Source: Verrucomicrobiota bacterium (GTDB taxonomy: Bacteria; Verrucomicrobiota; Verrucomicrobiia; Opitutales; Opitutaceae). From it: a stretch of 64,000 nt of DNA. The notes beneath the pieces were generated by a model. It was not told the DNA's origin and did no database searches. It was given only the letters and a program-made list of their open reading frames with translations. The stretch is taken from positions 1 to 64,000 of the forward strand of contig VHCJ01000013.1 of the NCBI GenBank assembly GCA_016871755.1. The letters are read 5' to 3'. How positions within the stretch are numbered: position 1 is the stretch's first letter; each line of letters opens with the position of its first letter. Positions 52,178-61,133 of this stretch are shown here, in pieces. A program made the position numbers and the translations under genes.

Positions 52178-52402
52178 GGGAGGTAAACTCAAGCAGGTGG
52201 CGACGGGGCAAGGCAACGGCGGAGTTTCCCGCGGAGGGGAGGCCGTCGACGCTTGCGAGCCGGGTCACGAAGGCGGGGTGGCCCTGGCCGAAGCGCATGC
52301 GGTCTGGCGGCGTCGCGCGACGGAGGGCCCGGCAGGCAGCTCCGTGCAGCTGGATGGGATTCGTGATCCGGGGCGACCGTGGCGCCCGTTCGCGGGCGGC
52401 GG

Positions 52403-55400
52403 TCAGTGGAAGTCGTGGGAGGCGGGGGCGAGGAGGTCGCCGAGGGGCAGGGGGGCGAATTCCTCCGCCAGGACGTGGATCACCCCGGCGCGGTGCTGCA
52501 GGCGTCCGGTGATCCGCAGTGCAGGCTCCTCGCTGATGACTCGCCGAAAGCGCTCGAAGAGCGCGGGTCGGACGATGGCGTTGGCGATGCCGGTTTCGTC
52601 CTCGAGGCTGACGAAGACCGTTCCCTTGGCGGTGCCCGGGCGCTGGCGGCAGATCACGCAGCCGGCGACGGTCAGGCGGGAGCCGTCGGCTCCGAGCGTG
52701 AGATCTGCGGCGCACCACGCATCGGTCAGTTGGGGCCGCAGGCGGGCGAGGGGGTGGGGGCCGTTCGTCAGGCCGAGGCTGGCGAGATCGGCGCGCTGGC
52801 GTTCCGCGACGGACATCGGCGGAAGCGGGCAGTCCGTCGTTGCGGCCGGAGGGCGGGATGCGTCCGAGGTCGCGTGGTGGTCTGCACCGCCGGCGGACGT
52901 GGCACGGTCGGTCCGATCGGTGTCGCCCACGAAGGAGACGGGCCCCCCACGGGAAACGACCTCCAAGCGAGAAGCGGAGTCCATCGGTGAATCGGGATCC
53001 AAGCTGGATCCGGATTCGTCGTGCGGGAGCAGCAGCGGCTCCGCGACGGTCCAAGCGGACTCCACCTGCCAGAGCGCGGCGCGGCGGTGGGAGGCGAGGG
53101 CGTTCAAGGCGCCGATGCTGGCGAGGAGACGGCGCTCGGTGGGGTTGGCGGGCGTGCGGGCGAGAAAATCGGCGAGGGAGCGGAAGGGACCCGCGGCGCG
53201 GGCCGCGAGCAGCGCCGCGATCGTGCTGCGGCGCAGCCCTTGGACGCTGCCGAGCCCGAGGCGCACGGCCCGGGCGGCGCCGTGCGGGCCATCGTCTTCG
53301 ACCTCGCACGTCTCCGCCGACGCCTGCACGCAGACGGGCAGCACCCGGACCCCGTGGCGGCGGGCGTCCTGCACGATCGTCGCCGGAGCGTAGAAGCCCA
53401 TCGGCTGGTGGTTGAGCAGGCTCGCGCAGAACTCCGCCGGGCGGTGAACCTTCAGCCACGTGCTCGCATAGGCGAGAAGGGCGAAACTCAACGCGTGCGA
53501 TTCCGGGAAACCGTAGAGCGCGAACGAGCTCGCCGTGGCCACGATCTTCTCCGCCACGGCTTCCGTGATGCCCCGCTCGACCAACGAGCGCCGCAGGTGC
53601 GTGAGCACGCGCTGCAGTCGTTCGCCGGAGCGCTTGAAGCCGAGCGAGCGCCGCAGTTCCTCCGCCTCCGTGCCGGAGAATCCGGCCAGCGTCATCGCCA
53701 CTGCAAGCATCTGCTCCTGAAAGAGCACCACGCCGTGGGTGCGGCCGAGGATGGGGCGCAGGACTTCGTTGAGGCTTTCGTCGATGCAGGTCTCGGGCTC
53801 CTCGCCGGCGCGTCGGCGGAGCAGGGGGTGGACGAGTTGCCCGACGATCGGGCCGGGGCGGACGACGGCCACCTGCATCGCGACATCGTAGAACGCGCGC
53901 GGCCGCAGGCGCGGCAGCGTCGCCATCTGGGCCCGGCTCTCGATCTGGAACGTGCCGAGCGTATCCGCGCGGCACATCGCGTCGAACGTCGCCGGGTCGT
54001 CCGTCGGAATGGCGGCGAGGTCGGCCGGGCCGCCCCGGCGGCTGCAGCGGTGCAGGCATTCCTGCAGCACCGCCATCATGCCGAGGCCGAGGAAGTCGAC
54101 CTTCACGATGCCGAGTTCCTCGCAGTCGTCCTTGTCCCACTGCACCACGACGCGCCCCGGCATCGAGGCGGGCTCCAGCGGCACGATCGTGTCGAGGCTG
54201 CCGGCTCCCAGGACCATGCCGCCGGAATGTTGCCCCAGATGGCGGGGCAGTCCGCGCAGCCGCGGATAAAGCCGGGTCAGCGCGGCGAAGCGCGGGTGCG
54301 ACGCCGGCAGGCCGGCGAGGGCGAGCTGTCGTTCGAGGGCGACGGTGTGCGGGTAATCACCGGAGGCGAACAGCCGCGAAAAACGGTCGAGCAGGTCCTC
54401 CGGCAATCCGAGCACCTTGCCCAGCTCGCGCGCGCTGCTCCGGCCGCGGTAGGTGATGACGTTGGCGGTCATCGCGGCGCCGCGCGGCCCGTGACGTCGG
54501 TACACCTCCTGCAGCACGGACTCGCGCAAGTCGCCGCTGGGCAGATCGAGATCGATGTCGGGCCACGACGGATGGCCGTCGGCGCCGACGCGTCCCTCGC
54601 TCAGGAAGCGTTCGAAGAGCAGGCCCCGGGCGATGGGATCCACGGCGGTGATGCCGAGGGCGAAGCAGACCGCGCTGTTGGCGGCGCTGCCGCGGCCCTG
54701 GATGAGGATGCCGCGTTCGCGCGCCCAGCGGCAGATGTCCCAGACGCACAGGAAATACCCCGCAAATCCGAGTTTGGAAATGACCGTGAGTTCGCGGTCC
54801 AGCTGGGCGCGGTGGCGCGGCGTGAGCGCGGGAAACCGGGCGGGAGCGGCCGCGAGGGTTTGTTGCCGCAGCCAGGAATCGGCGGATTCGCCGGGCGGGG
54901 TGGGGAACGTCGGAAACTGGTAGCCGAGGTCGCGGAGGGTGAAGGTAAGCTGCGCGGCGACCGCGACGGTCCCGTGGAGAAGCTCGGGGCGATCGGCGAA
55001 CAGGCGCTGCATCGCGGCGGGTCCGCGCAGGTGGCGCGCGTTGTTTGGTGCGAGCAGCCGGCCGGCCGTATCGAGCGTGGTGTGATGCCGCAGGCAGGTG
55101 AAGACATCGGCGATTTCCCGGTCCTCGGGTCGGGCGTAGGCGACTCCGCCGGTGGCGAGCGACGTCAGGCCGAAGCGGCGGGCGAGCGAATCGAGCAGGG
55201 CCTCCGTGCGGGTCTCGCCGCGCACGCGGTGGCGCTGGACTTCGAGGAAGAGACGCTCGGGTCCGAAGATGCGGAGGAGCGGCAGCAGGGCCTGGGCGGC
55301 GGCCTCCGGTCCTCCACGCGACCACGCGCGCAGCACGGGGCCCTCGGTGTCGCCGGACAAGGCGATGAGGCCCTCGGCGTGGGCGGCGAGTTCGTCCCAG

Positions 55401-55768
55401 GTGGCGTAGCACGGACGCTTGCGCTCGCGGGCGTCCGGGAAGGGTAGGTCTGCAGGGCGTTCGGTCAGCCGGGCGGTGGTGAGGAGGTGGCAGAGATTGC
55501 GGTAGCCGGTGCGGTCGGCGACGAGCAGCGGCAAGGCGGAGCCATCAGCGAGCGTGAGCTCGCAGCCGACAAGGGCGCGGAGCCCGTGCTCGCGGCTGGC
55601 GTGGTACAGCCGGGGGGCGCCGTACACGCCGTCGCGGTCGCACAGCGCGAGGGCCGGCAGGCCGACCGCGGCGGCGGCGGCGACGAGCTGTTCCGGCAGG
55701 CTGCCGCCGCGGAGAAAGCTGAACGCGCTCCGGGCGTGCAGTTCGACGTAGGTGGCGGGCTCAGTCAT
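52403..55768 (-). CDS. dnaE2: Error-prone DNA polymerase DnaE2
   Basis: 1121 aa, C-family polymerase of the ImuA-ImuB-DnaE2 translesion mutasome. The N-terminal PHP domain starts at YVELHARSAFSFLRGGSLPEQLV. The palm has PDIDLDLPSG (near residue 400) with the catalytic Asp pattern. The helix-hairpin-helix region has AFALLAYASTWLKVHRPAEFCASLLNHQPMGFY, and the C-terminal OB fold TVAGCVICRQRPGTAKGTVFVSLEDETG. About 60 residues of low-complexity Ser/Asp/Ala sequence are inserted before the OB fold (near 910-970). It overlaps imuB by 8 bp. Confidence 0.97.
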   Translation of the reverse strand: MTEPATYVELHARSAFSFLRGGSLPEQLVAAAAAVGLPALALCDRDGVYGAPRLYHASREHGLRALVGCELTLADGSALPLLVADRTGYRNLCHLLTTARLTERPADLPFPDARERKRPCYATWDELAAHAEGLIALSGDTEGPVLRAWSRGGPEAAAQALLPLLRIFGPERLFLEVQRHRVRGETRTEALLDSLARRFGLTSLATGGVAYARPEDREIADVFTCLRHHTTLDTAGRLLAPNNARHLRGPAAMQRLFADRPELLHGTVAVAAQLTFTLRDLGYQFPTFPTPPGESADSWLRQQTLAAAPARFPALTPRHRAQLDRELTVISKLGFAGYFLCVWDICRWARERGILIQGRGSAANSAVCFALGITAVDPIARGLLFERFLSEGRVGADGHPSWPDIDLDLPSGDLRESVLQEVYRRHGPRGAAMTANVITYRGRSSARELGKVLGLPEDLLDRFSRLFASGDYPHTVALERQLALAGLPASHPRFAALTRLYPRLRGLPRHLGQHSGGMVLGAGSLDTIVPLEPASMPGRVVVQWDKDDCEELGIVKVDFLGLGMMAVLQECLHRCSRRGGPADLAAIPTDDPATFDAMCRADTLGTFQIESRAQMATLPRLRPRAFYDVAMQVAVVRPGPIVGQLVHPLLRRRAGEEPETCIDESLNEVLRPILGRTHGVVLFQEQMLAVAMTLAGFSGTEAEELRRSLGFKRSGERLQRVLTHLRRSLVERGITEAVAEKIVATASSFALYGFPESHALSFALLAYASTWLKVHRPAEFCASLLNHQPMGFYAPATIVQDARRHGVRVLPVCVQASAETCEVEDDGPHGAARAVRLGLGSVQGLRRSTIAALLAARAAGPFRSLADFLARTPANPTERRLLASIGALNALASHRRAALWQVESAWTVAEPLLLPHDESGSSLDPDSPMDSASRLEVVSRGGPVSFVGDTDRTDRATSAGGADHHATSDASRPPAATTDCPLPPMSVAERQRADLASLGLTNGPHPLARLRPQLTDAWCAADLTLGADGSRLTVAGCVICRQRPGTAKGTVFVSLEDETGIANAIVRPALFERFRRVISEEPALRITGRLQHRAGVIHVLAEEFAPLPLGDLLAPASHDFH

Positions 55769-57245
55769 ATTCGCCCTCCAGTTGCCAGCCGTCCGGCAGG
55801 TGCAGGAGCCGGTAGAGCCCGCCGGAGTCGAGTTGCACGTCCCATTCCTCCCGTTGCCAGGTGAGATCGGCGCGCCACCATTCCCCGCTGGCGAGCCAGG
55901 GGCCGACGCAGGCCGTGACCTCGCCGGTCACGTCGGAGCTGCGCACGAACGAGGGACGATGATCGGAGAGTTCGACCCAGGCCGGGCGGGGCGGCCGGAA
56001 GCGCCGCAGCGGCGGACCAAGTACGGTCGTCGGCGCCGCGGTGGTGGCCGCCGGCGGCGGCAGCAACTCCGGCGGCGTGGAGAGCCGGAAGGCGTCGGGC
56101 CGACGGCTGTCTTCGAGGATCGGCGTGCCGGCGCGTTCGGTCCCGACGAGCGCAGCGGTGCGCGCGAGCGTCTCGGCGAAGCCGTGCGGATCGCGCAGCG
56201 CGGCGTCGAGCAGGCCGGGCTGCCGCAGCAACGGGCGGGTCGGGGCGAGACGCAGGGTGAGCCCGACGACCGGTGAGGCCGTGTGCAGCGAATCGAGGCG
56301 GGTGGCGAGGACGCGTCCGAGGGTGGCGGCGTCGCGGCATGGATCGGGTAGTGCGATATCCGATACAGAGTCGGGTGGATCCTCGAGGTGCAGTTCCAGC
56401 GTGATCCGGCTGGCGGCGAGCCCGGCGTTGGTGAGATCGAGGCACAGGCGCTCCAACTGGCGGTGCAGGATGAACTGCACGGGTTCGAGCGTGCTGATCA
56501 GATGGTCGAAGGCGTGGCGGGCGACGAACTCGGTGGTGGTGCGGGCGGGGGTGAGGGGGAGGACGGATTCCCCGGCGGCGCGTTCCCACAAGGCGAGGCC
56601 CTCGGCGCCGAGCCGGCGGGCGATCTCGGCGCGGGGCAGGTCGGTGAGGTCGCCGAGCGTGCGCACGCCCCAGCCGGCGAGGATCGGCTGCAGGTGCTCC
56701 GGCGGCGCGGCGGCGGCGAGCGGGAGTCTGGCGAGGAAGCCGCGGGGATGTTCGATCGTGCGCACCTGTCCGGCGGGGCATTCCCGGGCGGCGTAGAGGG
56801 CGAGCAGCGGCGTGGCGGCGAGTCCGGCCGAGACGGCGAGGTCGAGCGCGTGCAACTGCGCCACGGCGGCCTGCAGCCGCGGCTCCCGTTGGGCGGCGGG
56901 ATGGCCGGAGAGATCGAGCGTGCAGGTGCCGGGAGCGGTGTCCTCCACGACGGGCGAAAGTGAGACGCCGACCGCCAGCAGGGCGGCGGCGGCCTCGGCC
57001 TCGGCTGACGCGTCGGCGGGGAGGAGGAGCAAGCGGGGACAGCGGGCGAGCGCTTGGGACGGGGATGAACCGATCGCGACGCCGGCGGCGCGGGCCTGCG
57101 GGCAGGCGGCGAGGAGGACGGCGCGGCGGTGCGTGCCGGACAGCAGGGCGAGCGGGACGTTGCGCTCCCGCCCGCTGCGCATGCGGCGCAGCGCCTGGAG
57201 GGAGAAATCGGCCGCGAGCAGGACCGAGAAGGCGGGCGCCTTCAT
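55761..57245 (-). CDS. imuB: ImuB, Y-family polymerase-like mutagenesis factor
   Basis: 494 aa. It resembles Y-family polymerases (LLAADFSLQALRR at the N-terminus, GWGVRTLGDLTDLPRAEIARRLG helix-hairpin-helix near 215) but lacks the catalytic SIDE motif. The equivalent region reads VVEDTAPGTCTLDLSG, as in other ImuB proteins, which act as bridges between DnaE2, ImuA and the sliding clamp rather than as polymerases. ATG 57245 was preferred to ATG 57263 because family members start there. It lies 33 bp after imuA and overlaps dnaE2. Confidence 0.93.
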   Translation of the reverse strand: MKAPAFSVLLAADFSLQALRRMRSGRERNVPLALLSGTHRRAVLLAACPQARAAGVAIGSSPSQALARCPRLLLLPADASAEAEAAAALLAVGVSLSPVVEDTAPGTCTLDLSGHPAAQREPRLQAAVAQLHALDLAVSAGLAATPLLALYAARECPAGQVRTIEHPRGFLARLPLAAAAPPEHLQPILAGWGVRTLGDLTDLPRAEIARRLGAEGLALWERAAGESVLPLTPARTTTEFVARHAFDHLISTLEPVQFILHRQLERLCLDLTNAGLAASRITLELHLEDPPDSVSDIALPDPCRDAATLGRVLATRLDSLHTASPVVGLTLRLAPTRPLLRQPGLLDAALRDPHGFAETLARTAALVGTERAGTPILEDSRRPDAFRLSTPPELLPPPAATTAAPTTVLGPPLRRFRPPRPAWVELSDHRPSFVRSSDVTGEVTACVGPWLASGEWWRADLTWQREEWDVQLDSGGLYRLLHLPDGWQLEGEYD

Positions 57246-57278
57246 GGATGACGGAGTCCCCATCGACGGAACCGTGAC

Positions 57279-57965
57279 TCAAGCCCCGGCCAGCCTCGCG
57301 AACGGCGAGCGGTGGCGTTCCACTGTGGGTTCGAGTTGCGTGATCAGGGCGGACTGATCCTCGTCCAACGAGAGAAGGCGGTGCGATTGGCGCAGCCGCA
57401 GCCGCACCCGGGCGCACGGGGCGAGCGGGTGGGGAGAGAGAACGAGGCCGGCGACGCCGGAGGATTCCAGTGACCGCTGCAGCCGGTACCAGGACGGAGC
57501 GGGGATGCGGCTCAGGCGGTGGACCGGGATTCCGCGCAGCTCCAGCACCACCCAGGCGAGATTGGCGTCGCGGGCCAGCAGGTCGGCGGCCGCGAAGGCC
57601 ACCTCGGGGGTGTGCGGGCGAACCCAGACCAGATGCTCGAGCGAGGACGGCTCGTGGGAGCCGGGGTCGAAGGCATCCGACGCATCCACGAAAGCGATAC
57701 GCTGGCGCGCCTGGCGGGTGGTGGCCAGCAGCCCCGCGAGCAGCAGGTGCCCCCCGCAACTCGAGGCGTCGCAGACGATTTCCGTGAGGGCGGCCGGAGG
57801 CAGCCCGCCTAAAGTTTGATCAAGCTGCGGGAGACCAGAAGGGAGACCGGACTCGGCGGAACTGCAGGCCGCCGGTGCGGCGTGGCGTTGGGCGATCAAC
57901 GCCCGCAGGGCGGTGACGGTGGTGGTGGTGGCGGACGATGAACGGGAGAAAGGGATGGGGAGCAT
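57279..57965 (-). CDS. imuA: ImuA, RecA/SulA-like mutagenesis protein
   Basis: 228 aa. A diverged RecA-like protein: SGLPQLDQTLGGLPPAALTEIVCD near residues 43-68 and IAFVDASDAFDPGS near 90 match ImuA, with the P-loop degenerated. ImuA stimulates the DnaE2-ImuB mutasome. It is second in the lexA-imuA-imuB-dnaE2 order, 161 bp after lexA. That gap holds a G-rich tandem repeat on the plus strand (58086-58117). Confidence 0.92.
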   Translation of the reverse strand: MLPIPFSRSSSATTTTVTALRALIAQRHAAPAACSSAESGLPSGLPQLDQTLGGLPPAALTEIVCDASSCGGHLLLAGLLATTRQARQRIAFVDASDAFDPGSHEPSSLEHLVWVRPHTPEVAFAAADLLARDANLAWVVLELRGIPVHRLSRIPAPSWYRLQRSLESSGVAGLVLSPHPLAPCARVRLRLRQSHRLLSLDEDQSALITQLEPTVERHRSPFARLAGA

Positions 57966-58085
57966 GGCGGAGCGGCGAGCGAAGGCGGCGATGGACTCGC
58001 GGGTTGAGGCGCTGGGCGGACGAGGCGCTGGGCGATGCGCCGGGCGGCGCGCCGCGTTCGGTGCGGCATCGCACCGGGTGAACTC

Positions 58086-58117
58086 GGAGGGGCGGGGAGG
58101 GGCGGGGAGGGGCGGGG
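58086..58117 (+). repeat. G-rich tandem decamer repeat in the lexA-imuA gap
   Basis: The decamer GGCGGGGAGG is repeated back to back (58091-58110) and partly extended on both sides, giving seven runs of two to four G's. It can in principle form a G-quadruplex in the plus (template) strand of the SOS operon. Confidence 0.6.
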
Positions 58118-58126
58118 CGCGGCGGA

Positions 58127-58744
58127 TCAGACGGTGGCGCGCAGCAGACCGACCATCACGCCTTGGATGGTGAGATCGACGGCGGGCAACAGATCAGGAT
58201 AGCGGGGGTTTTCGGCGCGCAGACAGGCGCGTCCCTCGTGGCGGATGAAGCGCTTGAGGGTGGATTCGCCGTCGATGAGGGCGGCGACGATGTCGCGGGG
58301 TTGGGGTTCGCGCGGGGTGAGGAAGACGACGTCGCCGTCGAGGATGGCGGCGCCGGTCATGGAGTCTCCGCGGACGCGCAAGGCGTAGACGGGAGTCCCT
58401 TGGCGCAGGCCGAGGGACGAGACATCGAGGGCAAGGAAGCGGTCGGGTTCGCGCTCGTTGGCGGCGGGCAGGCCGGCGGGGATCACGCCGTAGAGGGGCA
58501 CGTCGGCGAGGGTCGGGCGGCGCAGCGACGGTCCGGGCGGCAGCAACCCGCGGGCGTGGCCCGGCAGACGCCGCAGCAGACCCTTGGCAGTGAGCACCTT
58601 CAGGTGGCGTTGGATGCCGTAGGGGCTGGCGAGTTGGCAGTGAGCTTGGATTTCCCGGATCGAAGGCGAGACCCCCTGCCGTTCCCGGTGGGCGAGGATG
58701 AAGTCGAGAATCTGACGCTGACGCGGGGAGAGGGTGCTGGGCAT
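58127..58744 (-). CDS. lexA: SOS repressor LexA
   Basis: 205 aa from ATG 58744. The winged helix-turn-helix (LSPRQRQILDFILAHRERQGVSPSIREI) is followed by the S24 self-cleavage domain: scissile Ala90-Gly91 in PAGLP, Ser128 in GDSMTG and Lys164 in STLKRF. All residues needed for RecA-stimulated cleavage are present. It leads the imuA-imuB-dnaE2 cassette, and a LexA box lies 2 bp before its start, so it probably represses itself and the cassette. The extra in-frame residues upstream of this ATG would run through the operator and were not used. Confidence 0.96.
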   Translation of the reverse strand: MPSTLSPRQRQILDFILAHRERQGVSPSIREIQAHCQLASPYGIQRHLKVLTAKGLLRRLPGHARGLLPPGPSLRRPTLADVPLYGVIPAGLPAANEREPDRFLALDVSSLGLRQGTPVYALRVRGDSMTGAAILDGDVVFLTPREPQPRDIVAALIDGESTLKRFIRHEGRACLRAENPRYPDLLPAVDLTIQGVMVGLLRATV

Positions 58745-58746
58745 AG

Positions 58747-58760
58747 TGTACAAATGAACA
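58747..58760. promoter_or_regulatory. LexA box upstream of lexA
   Basis: TGTAC-AAAT-GAACA matches the verrucomicrobial LexA motif TGTTC-N4-GAACA at 9 of 10 fixed bases and is flanked by G and C that extend the dyad. It is 2 bp from the lexA ATG, so binding would block transcription or the start region directly. Confidence 0.8.
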
Positions 58761-58975
58761 CTTTGACGGGTCCCTGCAACCCCGGTTTGGTCTGGAATAT
58801 CGGTATCCGCCGAAGCCACTTCCGGACAATTACTTGCTGGCGGCGGAGGGTGGAGGTGAAGGGGCGTAGGAGGACGGAAACAGGGGCTTCCGCAAAAGCG
58901 CTTGCCACCCTAGAGGGCGCGTGGACACTCGCCCCACCAAGCAAATCCGGTGGGCTCAGCCCGCCGGACTCCGTC

Positions 58976-61057
58976 ATGGACGAAACGCCCACACCCGAAA
59001 ACTCCGAGAAGAAGGGGTTTAATCCGATTGATCTGAGCCAACTTCAGGGCTTCAGCTTCGGCACGCAATGGTCCCAGGAAAAAGCGGAGCCGGGCGCACG
59101 TTCGGGATCGCGGGAGGATGCGCCGCGTCGGGATGGGGGGCCGGGCCGGGATCGGCGTGGCTTCCGCCGTCCGCAGGGTTTTGTCGGTGATGCAGGCGAG
59201 GGGGGTGGACCCGGACCGTCTCCTGATTCGCGTGGCCCCCGCGAGCCGCGTCCGTACGGCTCCGGTGAAAACCGGGGCGGTCCGCGTCGCGAAGGTCTTG
59301 GTGGCCCGCGCGAAGGGTTTGGCGGCCCGCGTGGGGGAGATCGAGGAGACCGGGGACCGGGTGCGGGGCCGGGCGAGCGTCGCCCGGGTGGACCGCGCTT
59401 CGGGGGCCCGCGGGAGGAGTTCGTGCGTCCGGAGGATCGTGGCCCGTACATCAGTCCGCACTTTGCGGTGACGTTCTATCCGGAGGATGCGAGTTTCTCG
59501 GCCTTGGCGAAGACGATCCGCGCCTCCTGCCGCACCTTTGAGCTGTTCGACATCGCGAAGACGGTGATTGGCAAGCCGGAGCGTTTCGTGGTCGTGCTGA
59601 CCCGCAAGGGACCGGAGAACGAAGCGGCGGCGGCCCCGGCCGCCAAGCTGGCGCCGATTTCGGTTTCGGTGCCGGATGGCCTGCCGTTCGACTCGGATGA
59701 GGCGGCGATTGCGCACGTGCTCGACAAGCACCTCGGCCTCTTCTTCGACGTGGCGGAGGTGGAGATCGATCCGCCGAAGGGGAATTTCCAGGTGATCAAC
59801 AAGTGTGGGATCACCGGGGAGTTGCTCGGTCCGCCGAATTACCATCGCTACAACCAGATCCTGCAGCAGCACCATGCGGCGCGGATCAAGGGGCTGTCCT
59901 TCGAGGCCTTCCGCGGCCGGGTGGAGTCCGTGCGTGATCCGGAGGCAGTGACGCAGTGGCAGGCGAAGATGCGCAAGGCGACGCGTTACACGTGGAAGCA
60001 GGGGGCAGCCGCTCCTGCTCCGGCGGCGACGCCCGCCGAGGGTGAGGCGGCACCGGAGACCCCGGCGGCCCCGCCGGCGCTGGCATTTGACTCGTTCGAG
60101 GAGGCGCGTTTGCACCTGCTCACCCATGCCCGCGAGAAACTTGTCCGGGGTATGGACAGCGTGCGTTTTCATGGAACGGTCATCGCGACGCTCCCCGCCG
60201 GCGAGGTCCGCCGGGCGGTGGAGGGCGCGCTGGAGCGCCAGCGTCGTTTCCCGCTGGATACTGCCAACGCGCTGCGCGGCCGCCTGCGCCGCGAGAACTT
60301 CACCATCTTCAAGAAAGGATCGAAGGGCGTCAGCTACGTGTGTGCGGTGAAGCGCAAGTTCCGCGTGCCGGGGCAGACGTTCTCCGAGAGCATCGGGGCG
60401 GTGATCTCCTACATCGAGTCGCACCCGATGGTGCGGGCCTTTGAACTGCCGGCGAAGGTGCTCGGCATCCGCGTGCCGGCGGCGCCCGCTGCCGGCGCGC
60501 CCGCCAACGAGGCAGCCGCCCCCGCGCTGCCGCCGGAACAGCAGACCCGCTTGGCCCGCATGCAGGGTGACCTGCGCTGGCTGGTGACGGAGGGCTACGT
60601 GACGGAATTCCTCGATGGGCGGCTGTTTGCCCCGCCGGCGATGGTGGATGCGCGCAAGAAGGAGATCGAAAGCGCCGAGCACGATCCCGAGAACTTCCCG
60701 GAGGCCCCGCCGGCCGAACCGGCGCCCGCCGCGACGTCCGCCCCGGTGGCGGCGGCGGCACCCGCTGCGGACGCCCCGGCTGCGGATGCGACCGCATCGG
60801 ATTCAGCCGGAACGCGCGCGGTGCCGGATGCCGTCGAGGCTCCTGCGGCCAACGCTGAGTCCTCCTCTTTCTCGGACGCGGCGGCGTCATCCCTGGCTGA
60901 CGGCGCGCCGACTGGGGCCGAGACGATACCCGCCGTCGTGGAAGCGCCGGCGGTGGCGGTCGAGTCGGCTCCGGAGCCAGCCGGGTCGGTGAACGAAGGG
61001 GGAACAGTGGCGTCGGCCGACCGGCCGGCGGAGGCTCCGCCGTCGTCGGGCTCTTGA
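58976..61057 (+). CDS. Large Gly/Arg-rich protein with conserved verrucomicrobial core
   Basis: 693 aa, not assigned to a known family. Residues ~35-150 are rich in Gly, Arg, Pro and Asp with several RGG/RGP-like clusters (RGDRG, GGPREGFGGPRGG), as in RNA-binding disordered regions. The core (~155-520) has two related-looking halves with PYISPHFAVTFYPED, KTVIGKPERFVVVLTRKG, PPNYHRYNQILQQHHAARI and WQAKMRKATRYTW, then RENFTIFKKGSKGVSYVCAVKRKF and EGYVTEFLDGRLFAPP. The C-terminal ~120 residues are Ala/Pro-rich. No signal peptide, so cytoplasmic. Homologues I recall are uncharacterised Opitutae proteins; an RNA- or ribosome-related role is inference only. Confidence 0.7.
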   Translation: MDETPTPENSEKKGFNPIDLSQLQGFSFGTQWSQEKAEPGARSGSREDAPRRDGGPGRDRRGFRRPQGFVGDAGEGGGPGPSPDSRGPREPRPYGSGENRGGPRREGLGGPREGFGGPRGGDRGDRGPGAGPGERRPGGPRFGGPREEFVRPEDRGPYISPHFAVTFYPEDASFSALAKTIRASCRTFELFDIAKTVIGKPERFVVVLTRKGPENEAAAAPAAKLAPISVSVPDGLPFDSDEAAIAHVLDKHLGLFFDVAEVEIDPPKGNFQVINKCGITGELLGPPNYHRYNQILQQHHAARIKGLSFEAFRGRVESVRDPEAVTQWQAKMRKATRYTWKQGAAAPAPAATPAEGEAAPETPAAPPALAFDSFEEARLHLLTHAREKLVRGMDSVRFHGTVIATLPAGEVRRAVEGALERQRRFPLDTANALRGRLRRENFTIFKKGSKGVSYVCAVKRKFRVPGQTFSESIGAVISYIESHPMVRAFELPAKVLGIRVPAAPAAGAPANEAAAPALPPEQQTRLARMQGDLRWLVTEGYVTEFLDGRLFAPPAMVDARKKEIESAEHDPENFPEAPPAEPAPAATSAPVAAAAPAADAPAADATASDSAGTRAVPDAVEAPAANAESSSFSDAAASSLADGAPTGAETIPAVVEAPAVAVESAPEPAGSVNEGGTVASADRPAEAPPSSGS

Positions 61058-61133
61058 TTTCGCGGCAGCGGGGATGGACCGGTCCGCGCGAATTTGGTCG
61101 CGCGCAACCGGTCCTTCCGTTTTAGGGACCGGC

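Noticed and set aside
51552-54140. An 862-codon open frame on the minus strand across glnS and dnaE2
   Set aside because: It spans two well-supported genes in another frame and is Arg/Pro/Gly-rich, typical of a GC shadow frame.
58163-58975. Extension of the RGG-rich protein upstream through the lexA region
   Set aside because: That part is antisense to lexA and its operator; the ATG at 58976 begins the natural protein.
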